Source: Roseisolibacter agri (GTDB taxonomy: Bacteria > Gemmatimonadota > Gemmatimonadetes > Gemmatimonadales > Gemmatimonadaceae). From it: DNA of 64,000 nt. Shown piece after piece: positions 40,054-47,246 of the stretch (positions within the stretch are counted from its first letter, which is position 1; each line of letters begins with the position of its first letter). The stretch lies in assembly GCF_030159095.1 (NCBI RefSeq), contig NZ_BRXS01000004.1, positions 700,554 through 764,553 of the forward strand, given 5' to 3'. Under the pieces are notes generated by a model. That model searched no databases, was not told the origin of the DNA, and saw only the letters and a list, made by a program, of their open reading frames with translations. Position numbers and translations under genes: made by a program.

Positions 40054-40971
40054 CTACGCCTCGCGAAGCGCGGCGGTGAACAGCGGCTTGGGCAGCGACG
40101 CCGCGTAGGTCAGCGACGACGAGGGGAGCCCGAACTGCCGCTCCGCCTCGGCGCGCGCGGCGTACTCGCCGCCGGTGCGCAGCGCCATCCGCCGCACGCG
40201 CTTGGCCTGCCGCAGCGGCTCGTCGCCCGACGGATCGAGGCGGAACGCCTCCGAACCCTCGCCGCGCCGCAGCCAGTCGATGATGAAGTCGAACGACCGC
40301 ACGACGTGGCGTCCCACCTCGTCGTCGTGCAGGTCCCAGCGACTGTTCTCGGTCACCAGCTGGAACACCCGCTGCCACGACTCGCTGTCGGCGACGTGCA
40401 CCATCCCCCGGAACAGGCGGCGGTTGGTGGGCGTGCTGAAGATCGTCGGGCTGAGGATGCGGTCCAGGTGGTCGTCCGACCGCGCGTGGTCGCGCAGGAT
40501 CAGCTCGCGGGCGCGCCGGCTCGCGCCCACCGGCAGGTGCGTCTCGAAGCGGCTCTCCCAGTAGGAGTGCCCGAGCGCCGCGGTGCTGGCCGTGATGGCC
40601 AGCTGCCGCGGCACGAAGTAGTTGTGCGCGACGGCGTCCGCGGCCAGGTGCGCCTGGTAGCCGAGCGCGAACGCGCGCAGCGGCTCGTCGCGCGCGCGGT
40701 CGGCGATCTCCTGCCCGACGTGCCACGCGTGGCAGTGCCGCCCGACCGGCGCGTACTTCTTCGCCATGCTCGTGTCGGCCGCGATCGACCCGTACAGGAA
40801 GTCGTACGGGAAGGCGCGCAGCAGCTCCGCGACGGCGTCGGGGACGAGGTGCAGCGACCGCAGCACCGCCTCGCCGAGGAAGACGTGCGTGCCCGGCGTC
40901 CACGCCCACGCGTCGGTCGGCAGCAGCGCCACCGCGAGCAGGGCGAGCGCCGCGCAGCCCAGCACCCGCAC
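40054..40971 (-). CDS. Zinc-dependent phospholipase C-like exported protein
   Basis: The 305-residue protein has a signal peptide (VRVLGCAALALLAVALLPTDAWAW) whose mature start WTPGTH resembles the N-terminal Trp metal ligand of the phospholipase C/S1-P1 nuclease fold. Further possible zinc ligands are HCHAWHVG and GYQAHLAADAVAHNYF (His and Asp). The family includes many uncharacterised bacterial proteins; enzymatic activity is inferred only. The GTG start is 29 bp after the small membrane protein gene, with which it likely forms an operon. Confidence 0.75.
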   Translation of the reverse strand: MRVLGCAALALLAVALLPTDAWAWTPGTHVFLGEAVLRSLHLVPDAVAELLRAFPYDFLYGSIAADTSMAKKYAPVGRHCHAWHVGQEIADRARDEPLRAFALGYQAHLAADAVAHNYFVPRQLAITASTAALGHSYWESRFETHLPVGASRRARELILRDHARSDDHLDRILSPTIFSTPTNRRLFRGMVHVADSESWQRVFQLVTENSRWDLHDDEVGRHVVRSFDFIIDWLRRGEGSEAFRLDPSGDEPLRQAKRVRRMALRTGGEYAARAEAERQFGLPSSSLTYAASLPKPLFTAALREA

Positions 40972-41000
40972 CGGCAGCCGGTGGTGGGCGCGCGCGTCCG

Positions 41001-41309
41001 TCAGATGCCGAGCTCCCGCCGGCGGCGCCGCATCGCGCGCCGCATCTGCCGCAGCTCGCGCTCGATCGCCTCCTCGACGCGGTCCCGTGCGGCCGACACG
41101 AAGCCGCTGACCGCGGACGATGCGTCATGCACGCTCGGCACGTCGCGGAACGCGCGCGACGCGGTCTTGTGCACGCGGCGGGCGCCGCGCACCATCGCCG
41201 GCTCCTCGGGCGCCAGCACGCGCGACGCCAGCAGGCCCACGCCCGCGCCCACGGCGGCGCCCAGCAGGGCGGCGATCAGCAGGTCGACGCCTTCGCGATC
41301 CTCGTCCAT
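41001..41309 (-). CDS. Small membrane protein with glycine-zipper helix (YtxH-like)
   Basis: I take ATG 41309 (102 residues, MDEDREGVDLL), which has GAGG 8 nt upstream; the frame is open 28 codons further but overlaps the preceding gene. One TM helix with small-residue spacing (LIAALLGAAVGAGVGLLASRVL, residues ~10-31) is followed by a basic helical tail with an Arg-rich end. It resembles YtxH/general stress type membrane proteins. Function unknown; it is paired with a DUF948-like gene. Confidence 0.7.
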   Translation of the reverse strand: MDEDREGVDLLIAALLGAAVGAGVGLLASRVLAPEEPAMVRGARRVHKTASRAFRDVPSVHDASSAVSGFVSAARDRVEEAIERELRQMRRAMRRRRRELGI

Positions 41310-41313
41310 CGAC

Positions 41314-42114
41314 TCATCCTCGAGTGCGGGGTCCACGGCGCGGGCGGACGCGCGGCTGCTCCCGCGCGGCGACGCGGGAATCGTCTTCGGCATCGGTCAG
41401 GTCCTCTTCGAAGTCGTCTTCGTCGTACGGGAGATCGTCCAGGCCGTCGTCCAGCCCGGCGTCCAGCAGGTCCTCCTCGAGCGGCCGCGCTTCCACCAGC
41501 GCCAGCTCGTCCAGCGCGTCGCCCGTCGCCAGCAGCGGCGCATCCGCCACGGCTGGGCGCCGCGGCGGCCGCGGCGGCACGATCGCCTCGCCGAGGTCAG
41601 CGCCGAGCGACGCCACGCTCGCACGCACGCCTCGCACCGTCGCCGCCGCGGTGACGAACGTCTCCTCTGCCTCCTCCTGCGCGATCTCGATCAGCGCCTC
41701 CAGCTCGCGCGCCCGCGTCTCCGCGCGCGCGACCGCCTTCTGCAGCCGCCGCTCGGCGTCCGTCACGAGCGCGCTCGCCCGCTGCACGTCGGCGCGGATC
41801 GCCGTGGAGACGTAGTCCACGTTCTCGGCGATACGGCTGGCGTGGTGCGCGATCGGGTTCACGTCGGCGTACACGCGGTCCAGCAGGTCGCTGATCTTCT
41901 TGTAGCTCTGCCGGAAGTTCCAGGCGGCCGGGATCACCGCCGCCGCGAGCGCGATGAACGAGATCGTGAGCAGCGCGTCGAGGATCTGCGTCGTCCGCTC
42001 GAACCAGCCGGGATCGATCGGCGCCTGCTTCATGATCAGCGTGTCGCCCACGGTCGGGACCTGGGCGATGAGCCACACGCCGGCGCGGGTGAGCGCCGTG
42101 GACGCGGTCAGCAT
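41314..42114 (-). CDS. DUF948-like membrane protein
   Basis: The 266-residue protein has one TM helix (~43-63, ILDALLTISFIALAAAVIPAAW), then a long amphipathic helical segment (KISDLLDRVYADVNPIAHHA ... ADVQRASALV) typical of DUF948. The C-terminal ~80 residues are Asp/Glu-rich and disordered (DDGLDDLPYDEDDFEEDL). It ends 4 bp before the YtxH-like gene. The combination suggests an envelope or stress role, but nothing specific is visible. Confidence 0.75.
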   Translation of the reverse strand: MLTASTALTRAGVWLIAQVPTVGDTLIMKQAPIDPGWFERTTQILDALLTISFIALAAAVIPAAWNFRQSYKKISDLLDRVYADVNPIAHHASRIAENVDYVSTAIRADVQRASALVTDAERRLQKAVARAETRARELEALIEIAQEEAEETFVTAAATVRGVRASVASLGADLGEAIVPPRPPRRPAVADAPLLATGDALDELALVEARPLEEDLLDAGLDDGLDDLPYDEDDFEEDLTDAEDDSRVAAREQPRVRPRRGPRTRG

Positions 42115-42249
42115 CGGGAAGGAAGAGGCGAGAGGGCGGACGGCACCCGGTGGCGGCGCGCCCGCAGCCGTGCGACCGGCGGGCGTGACATTGGCCGAGG
42201 CCGGTGCAAGCGAGGGGCCAGCACGGCGCCGGGCGTGGCGAGGACCACG

Positions 42250-42591
42250 CTAGCGCTCCAGCTCGGGCGCCAGGCCGACGACGCGCCCGACCGGCACGGT
42301 GAAGACGATGCCCACGCCCGGCGCCGCGAGGTCGCCGCAGACGTCCTGGATCATCCGGATCGCGGCGTCCGCCTTGGCGTCGTCGAGCACGCAGAGGATG
42401 GTCTGGTTGTGCGCGCGGGTCGTCTGGCCGAGGCTCTCCAGCCCGGCGAACAGGGGCAGCTCGCGCCGGAGCATCCGCCCCATCCCGCGACTCTCGAGGA
42501 TCGTCGCGCCCGTGATCCCCAGCTCCACGAACCCCGCGAGCACCCCGTCGATCCGCGACTCCTGATTGATGACGGCGACGAGCAGTTGCAT
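42250..42591 (-). CDS. P-II-like nitrogen-regulatory-fold protein
   Basis: The 113-residue protein (ATG 42591) begins [38 protein letters not shown] (split: [15 protein letters not shown] and [13 protein letters not shown]), the P-II/GlnB-like ferredoxin fold with a T-loop region. The canonical P-II uridylylation Tyr motif is not seen, so it is a P-II-like protein rather than GlnB. The effector is unknown. Its promoter overlaps that of murA, which is divergent. Confidence 0.72.
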   Translation of the reverse strand: MQLLVAVINQESRIDGVLAGFVELGITGATILESRGMGRMLRRELPLFAGLESLGQTTRAHNQTILCVLDDAKADAAIRMIQDVCGDLAAPGVGIVFTVPVGRVVGLAPELER

Positions 42592-42595
42592 CCCT

Positions 42596-42623
42596 TTGGC
42601 GCGAGGCGTTGGGCGGCTATCGT
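42596..42623 (+). promoter_or_regulatory. Probable murA promoter
   Basis: TTGGCG (42596-42601), 16-nt spacer, TATCGT (42618-42623). The -10 box shares bases 42619-42623 with the -10 box of the divergent P-II-like promoter, so the two polymerases cannot bind at once. Confidence 0.5.
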
Positions 42624-42647
42624 ACCGGGCGCGTCGGGCCGCGTCAA
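42619..42647 (-). promoter_or_regulatory. Promoter of the P-II-like gene
   Basis: On the minus strand TTGACG (complement of 42642-42647), 17-nt spacer, TACGAT (complement of 42619-42624). It is the stronger of the two divergent promoters and leaves a leader of only ~20 nt. Confidence 0.7.
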
Positions 42648-42731
42648 GGAACGCGCGCCCTCGTGGCGCGCGTCTTGTTGCAGGCGGCCCGCTCCGCGTC
42701 GCTTCCGCTCCGTCCCCGCTCCCCGCTCGCA

Positions 42732-44048
42732 ATGTCCGCCGCGCACTCGCAGGCCGTCCAGTTCATCGTCGAGGGCGGGAACCGCCTCTCGGGCTCCATC
42801 CGGCCGTCGGGCAACAAGAACGCGGCGCTCCCGATCGTCGCCGCGGCGCTCTGCACCGAGCATCCGGTGACGCTGGAGAACGTGCCGCGCATCCGCGACA
42901 TCGAGACGCTCGTGGAGCTGGTGCGCTCGCTCGGCGTCGCGATCTCGTGGCAGGAGCGGAACACGCTGCACATCCACGCGAAGACGGTCACGCCGGGTGA
43001 GCTCGATCGCGAGCTGTCGAAGAAGATCCGCGGCTCGATCCTGCTCGCGGGCCCGCTGCTCGGGCGCTGCGGGCGCGTCACGCTGCCGCCGCCGGGCGGG
43101 GACGTGATCGGGCGTCGCCGGCTCGACACGCACTTCCTGGCGCTGGAGCAGCTGGGCGCGCGCTACGACCTCACGGACGTCATCGACATGTCCGCGCCCA
43201 AGGGGCTCCGCGGCGCCGACGTCTTCCTCGACGAGCCGAGCGTCACCGGCACCGAGAACGCGATGATGGCGGCCGTGCTCGCGCAGGGCACGACCGTGCT
43301 GCGCAACGCCGCCAGCGAGCCGCACGTGCAGGACCTCGCGCACTTCCTCGTCGCCCTGGGCGGCCGCATCGAGGGCATCGGCACCAACCAGCTGACGATC
43401 CACGGCGGCACGAAGCTCGGCAGCGCCACGCACCGCATCGGCCCCGATCACATCGAGGTCGGGTCCTTCATCGGGCTCGCGGCCGTCACGAAGTCCGAGA
43501 TCCGCATCGAGCGCGCGGGCGTCGAGCACCTGCGCTCGACGCTCATGGGCTTCGAGCGGCTCGGCGTGGACTGCCGCATCGAGGGCGAGGACCTGATCGT
43601 GCCGGGCGACCAGTCGCTGCTCGTGCAGTCGGACCTCGGCGGCCACGTGCCGACCATCAGCGACCAGCCGTGGCCCGCGTTCCCGGCCGACGTCATGTCG
43701 ATCGCCATCGTCACCGCCACGCAGTGCCACGGCATGGTGATGATGCACGAGAAGATGTTCGAGTCGCGGATGTTCTTCGTGGACAAGCTAATCGGGATGG
43801 GCGCGCGCATCGTGCTCTGCGACCCGCACCGCGCGATCGTGTCGGGGCCGAGCCGCCTGCGCGGCACGACGCTGGAGAGCCCCGACATCCGCGCCGGCAT
43901 GGCGATGTTGCTGGCCGCGCTGTGCGCGGAGGGCACGAGCGTCATCAACAACGTCGGCCAGATCGAGCGCGGCTACGAGCGCATCGACGAGCGCCTCAAC
44001 GCGCTCGGCGCCAGGATCGAGCGCGTCGGGGACCGCCGCACGCCGTGA
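42732..44048 (+). CDS. murA: UDP-N-acetylglucosamine 1-carboxyvinyltransferase, Asp-type active site
   Basis: The 438-residue enzyme transfers enolpyruvate to UDP-GlcNAc, the first committed step of peptidoglycan synthesis. It has the start [16 protein letters not shown], a [20 protein letters not shown] loop, [14 protein letters not shown] and the end [14 protein letters not shown]. In the catalytic loop the usual GGC(A/T)IG is GGDVIG, with Asp124 in the place of E. coli Cys115. This is known from Mycobacterium, Chlamydia and Borrelia enzymes and gives fosfomycin insensitivity. ATG 42732 is preferred; upstream frame is non-coding. Confidence 0.95.
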   Translation: MSAAHSQAVQFIVEGGNRLSGSIRPSGNKNAALPIVAAALCTEHPVTLENVPRIRDIETLVELVRSLGVAISWQERNTLHIHAKTVTPGELDRELSKKIRGSILLAGPLLGRCGRVTLPPPGGDVIGRRRLDTHFLALEQLGARYDLTDVIDMSAPKGLRGADVFLDEPSVTGTENAMMAAVLAQGTTVLRNAASEPHVQDLAHFLVALGGRIEGIGTNQLTIHGGTKLGSATHRIGPDHIEVGSFIGLAAVTKSEIRIERAGVEHLRSTLMGFERLGVDCRIEGEDLIVPGDQSLLVQSDLGGHVPTISDQPWPAFPADVMSIAIVTATQCHGMVMMHEKMFESRMFFVDKLIGMGARIVLCDPHRAIVSGPSRLRGTTLESPDIRAGMAMLLAALCAEGTSVINNVGQIERGYERIDERLNALGARIERVGDRRTP

Positions 44049-44821
44049 GCGCGGGCGGCACCGTGGACGTGGGAATGGAGGCGGGCGTCGCCGACGCGGC
44101 GGCGCGGCCCGCGGACGGCGGCGCGCCGTACCTCGAGTTCGACGTCTTCTCCGAGTGGGGCGTCCGTGCGCTGGTGACCACGCGCGCGGCGGGCAGCTTC
44201 GTCAGCGGCGGGGACGAGCCGATGGGCGAGGTCATGGCCCGCTGGTCCGCGCTGCAGCACCACCTCGCGCCCGCGGGCGGCGGCCGGTTCGCGACCGCGC
44301 GGCAGGTACATGGCGCACACGTCATCGAGCACGTCGCCGGCTGGACCGGATGGCTGCGCGGCCACGACGCGGACGGACACCTGGCCGTCGAGCGCGGGAC
44401 GGCGCTCGCGGTGTCCGTGGCCGACTGCGTCCCGGCCTACGTCGCGCACCCATCGGGCGCCGTGGCGATGCTCCACTCGGGGTGGCGCGGCACGGTCGCG
44501 GGGATCCTCGGCAGCGCGGTGCGCGCGTTCGCGGCGCGTGGCCTCGCCGCGGCGGAGCTGCGCGTGCTGCTGGGCCCCGCAATCTGCGGCGCGTGCTACG
44601 AGGTGAGCCCGGACGTCTACGGCCAGCTCACCGGCCGCGCGGTCGATCGCCCGACCCCGGTCTCGCTGCACGCGGTGCTCGCCGACCAGGCGCGTGCCCT
44701 CGGCGTGCGGGACCTGCACGCGACGCCGCTCTGCACGCGGTGCGACGTGGCCACGCTCTACTCGCACCGCGCCGGCGACGCGGGGCGCCAGCTCGGCGTG
44801 ATCGTGGCACGCGTGTCATGA
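44045..44821 (+). CDS. pgeF: Multicopper-type laccase-domain protein / purine nucleoside phosphorylase (PgeF/YfiH)
   Basis: The 258-residue protein starts at GTG 44045 inside the murA stop. Family motifs are [39 protein letters not shown] and [15 protein letters not shown], with the metal-binding His and Cys. YfiH/PgeF proteins are reported as peptidoglycan editing factors and as purine nucleoside phosphorylases; both fit a gene right after murA. It overlaps murA by 4 bp. Confidence 0.9.
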   Translation: MSAGGTVDVGMEAGVADAAARPADGGAPYLEFDVFSEWGVRALVTTRAAGSFVSGGDEPMGEVMARWSALQHHLAPAGGGRFATARQVHGAHVIEHVAGWTGWLRGHDADGHLAVERGTALAVSVADCVPAYVAHPSGAVAMLHSGWRGTVAGILGSAVRAFAARGLAAAELRVLLGPAICGACYEVSPDVYGQLTGRAVDRPTPVSLHAVLADQARALGVRDLHATPLCTRCDVATLYSHRAGDAGRQLGVIVARVS

Positions 44822-44848
44822 GCGCGCCGTCGGCTCGGGCCGTTCAAC

Positions 44849-44877
44849 TTGACGCGACCTAACCCCCGGTCTACCTT
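44849..44877 (+). promoter_or_regulatory. Promoter of the rimP-nusA-infB operon
   Basis: TTGACG (44849-44854), 17-nt spacer, TACCTT (44872-44877). Transcription would start near 44884, giving an ~80-nt leader with two hairpins before the rimP GTG. Confidence 0.75.
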
Positions 44878-44890
44878 AGTATTGCGCTCC

Positions 44891-44940
44891 GGCCGGGAAA
44901 CCGGCCCGTTGAATGTGGGGGAGGGTGCCCCACATTTTTT
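44891..44940 (+). promoter_or_regulatory. Leader hairpins with intrinsic terminator upstream of rimP (candidate attenuator)
   Basis: The first hairpin has a 6-bp stem (44891-44896 with 44901-44906) around a GAAA tetraloop. The second has a 9-bp stem (44912-44920 with 44928-44936), a 7-nt loop and a run of T's at 44935-44940, the best rho-independent terminator in the window. Its position between promoter and first gene suggests premature termination control, possibly feedback by NusA. Confidence 0.65.
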
Positions 44941-44964
44941 GTTGCCGTTAGCCGCCACCCGACC

Positions 44965-45432
44965 GTGCACGACGCGCTGGAAACCGCAGTCTCCGCGGAA
45001 CTCGAGGCCCTCGGGTTCGAGCTCTTCGACCTCCGTCGCCGGGGGTCGCGCAGCCGGCCCGTGCTCGACCTGCGCATCGAGCGGCGGGACGGCGCGCGGG
45101 TGTCGGTGGACGACTGCGCGCGCGTCTCGCGGGCCGTCGAGGCCCGACTCGAGGCGGAGCGGCTGGTCGGGGAGCAGTACGTGCTGGAAGTGTCGTCGCC
45201 AGGGATCGAACGGCCGCTGCGCGGGCCGGCCGACTGGCGGAAGTTCGCAGGGCAGATGGCGGTGGTCACGGCCCCGTCGCTGCCCGCTGGGAAGGCGGAG
45301 GTGACGATCGTCGCTCTCGAAGGCGAGGCTGGCGAGGAAGTGGCGGTCGTCCGCGACGAGCGCGGGGCGGAGCACCGCCTCCGGCTGGCGGAGGTCAGCC
45401 AGGCCCGGCTCGCGTTCCACTGGAATCGGTAA
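44965..45432 (+). CDS. rimP: Ribosome maturation factor RimP
   Basis: The 155-residue protein helps 30S assembly. Motifs include LGFELFDLRRRG at the N-terminus and the family signature VSSPGIERPLR. GTG 44965 (MHDALETAV) is the natural start. It opens the classical rimP-nusA-infB-rbfA-truB-ribF operon and is followed by nusA after 12 bp. Confidence 0.95.
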   Translation: MHDALETAVSAELEALGFELFDLRRRGSRSRPVLDLRIERRDGARVSVDDCARVSRAVEARLEAERLVGEQYVLEVSSPGIERPLRGPADWRKFAGQMAVVTAPSLPAGKAEVTIVALEGEAGEEVAVVRDERGAEHRLRLAEVSQARLAFHWNR

Positions 45433-45444
45433 TAGGAGTCCTGG

Positions 45445-46770
45445 ATGGTCGCTTCGGCTGAGATCCTCACCGCGATTCGCGAGTTGACCAACTCGAAGCA
45501 GCTCGATCGCACCGAGCTGTACGCGTTGCTGCAGGATGGCATTCTGGCCGCGCTCGCCAAGAAGTACGGCCCGACCGTTCAGGCCGAGGTCGACATCGAC
45601 GACGACACGGGCCAGATCCGCGTCGTCCTGCTGCGCACGGTGGTCGAGGAGCCGCAGGACCCGGCCCGCGAGGTCTCCCTCGACGAGGCGCGCGCCCTGG
45701 ACGCCGAGTTCCAGGTCGGCGACGTGCTGGAGCGCGAGGTTCCCTTCTCGGAGTTCGGCCGCGCCGCCGTGCAGGCCGCCAAGCAGCGCATCGTGCAGCG
45801 CGTCCGCGAGGGCGAGCGCACCCGCATCAAGGACGAGTTCTCGACCAAGGTCGGCGAGCTCCTCTCCGGCGAGGTGCAGCAGATCGAGCGCGGCAAGCTC
45901 GTGGTGATGCTCAACAAGTTCCGCGAGGCGGAGGCGATCATCCCCTACCGCGAGCAGAACCATCGCGAGCACTATCACCAGGGCGAGACCATCCGCGCGG
46001 TGCTCAAGCGCGTCGAGGACACGCCCAAGGGCCCGCGCCTGATCCTCAGCCGCTCGGACGCGCTGTTCGTGCAGGCGCTCTTCCGCCTGGAGGTGCCCGA
46101 GATCCAGCAGGGCATCGTCGAGATCCGCGCGGCCGCCCGCGAGGTCGGCAGCCGCACCAAGATCGCCGTCTTCTCGCGTGACGACGCGGTCGATCCGGTC
46201 GGCGCCTGCGTGGGCCTCAAGGGCGCCCGCGTGCAGGCCGTCGTGAACGAGCTGGGCGGCGAGCGCATCGACATCGTGCCCTGGTCGGCCGATCCGGAGC
46301 GCTTCGCCAAGCTGGCGCTGGCGCCTGCCAAGGTCGCGCGCGTCTTCAGCGACGCCGGCTCGCGCACCATCCAGGCGATCGTGGACGAGGACCAGCTCTC
46401 GCTCGCGATCGGCCGCAACGGCCAGAACGTGCGCCTGGCGTCGGAGCTGACGGGCTGGAAGATCGACCTCTACTCAAGCCGCGAGTGGCTGGAGAAGGGC
46501 GGCGAGCAGCAGCTCTTCGCGGCCGGCGGCGACGACGAGGTGGAGGACCTGCCGCTGGGCGACATCGCCGGGATCGATCCGGCGGTCGTCGCCGTGCTGG
46601 AGGCGGGCGGGTACCGCACGCTGAACGACATCCTCGATCTGGAGCGGGACGACTTCCTCAAGCTGCCGGGCATCGCCCCGGCCGAGGCGGATCGCCTGAT
46701 CCAGATGATCGACGAGCTCACCACGGAGGACGAGTCCGAGGGAGCCGCCGAGGAGCCGCAGGACGGCTGA
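45445..46770 (+). CDS. nusA: Transcription termination/antitermination factor NusA
   Basis: The 441-residue protein has the N-terminal RNA-polymerase-binding domain, an S1 domain (~135-200), two KH domains (VDPVGACVGLKGARVQAVVNELGGE and LAIGRNGQNVRLAS, split) and a C-terminal helix-hairpin-helix stretch (LEAGGYRTLNDILDL). It ends in an acidic tail. GGAG lies 9 nt before the ATG. NusA acts in pausing, termination and rRNA antitermination and may control the leader hairpin upstream. Confidence 0.96.
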   Translation: MVASAEILTAIRELTNSKQLDRTELYALLQDGILAALAKKYGPTVQAEVDIDDDTGQIRVVLLRTVVEEPQDPAREVSLDEARALDAEFQVGDVLEREVPFSEFGRAAVQAAKQRIVQRVREGERTRIKDEFSTKVGELLSGEVQQIERGKLVVMLNKFREAEAIIPYREQNHREHYHQGETIRAVLKRVEDTPKGPRLILSRSDALFVQALFRLEVPEIQQGIVEIRAAAREVGSRTKIAVFSRDDAVDPVGACVGLKGARVQAVVNELGGERIDIVPWSADPERFAKLALAPAKVARVFSDAGSRTIQAIVDEDQLSLAIGRNGQNVRLASELTGWKIDLYSSREWLEKGGEQQLFAAGGDDEVEDLPLGDIAGIDPAVVAVLEAGGYRTLNDILDLERDDFLKLPGIAPAEADRLIQMIDELTTEDESEGAAEEPQDG

Positions 46771-46776
46771 TCCGGG

Positions 46777-46815
46777 GTCGGGGGCGTCGCGCCGCAGTGG
46801 CGCGGAGCCCCCGAC
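46777..46815 (+). other. Long stem-loop between nusA and the L7Ae-like gene
   Basis: A 9-bp outer stem (46777-46785 with 46807-46815) and a 6-bp inner stem (46788-46793 with 46799-46804), loop GCAGT. No T-tract follows. It may be a weak internal terminator or an RNA processing site that adjusts expression within the operon. Confidence 0.6.
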
Positions 46816-46837
46816 GCGGTCTACGATGGAGACGCCG

Positions 46838-47194
46838 ATGCAGGACCGGCTGCTGCGCCTACTCGGCCTCGGAGTCCGGGGACGGGGGGCGGTGGTCGGA
46901 GTGGATCGGGTGCGCGAGGCGGCGCTGAAGGGGACCCTGGTCCTCGCGGTGGTCGCGCCGGACGCCTCGCCCCACAGCCAGGAGAAGGTGCGGCCGCTCC
47001 TGCGCGCCCGGGGGATCCCGGTCGTGGAGGGACCGGGCGCGATGGAGTTGGGGCACGCGGTGGGACGAGAGGCGACGGCGGTGGTCGGCGTGACGGACCC
47101 CAATCTCGCCCGAGGCATACAACGAATGCTCGGCCCGTCCCTGCAGGGGGACGGCGCGGACGGCGCGCCTCGCGGGGCGCGCTCCGGCGGATGA
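46838..47194 (+). CDS. Ribosomal L7Ae-like RNA-binding protein (YlxQ type)
   Basis: The 118-residue protein is placed between nusA and infB, where YlxQ is usual. It has the L7Ae/L30e core LLRLLGLGVRGRGAVVG ... LVLAVVAPDASPHSQEKV ... GREATAVVGVTDPNLARGI. I choose ATG 46838 because GGAG lies 6 nt upstream; ATG 46826 is the alternative. A ylxR gene, normally just before, is missing. Confidence 0.82.
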   Translation: MQDRLLRLLGLGVRGRGAVVGVDRVREAALKGTLVLAVVAPDASPHSQEKVRPLLRARGIPVVEGPGAMELGHAVGREATAVVGVTDPNLARGIQRMLGPSLQGDGADGAPRGARSGG

Positions 47195-47246
47195 CCAGTC
47201 GCAGGGTGCGGCCGGTGCTCCGGTGGGAGCGGATCAGGAGGATTGT

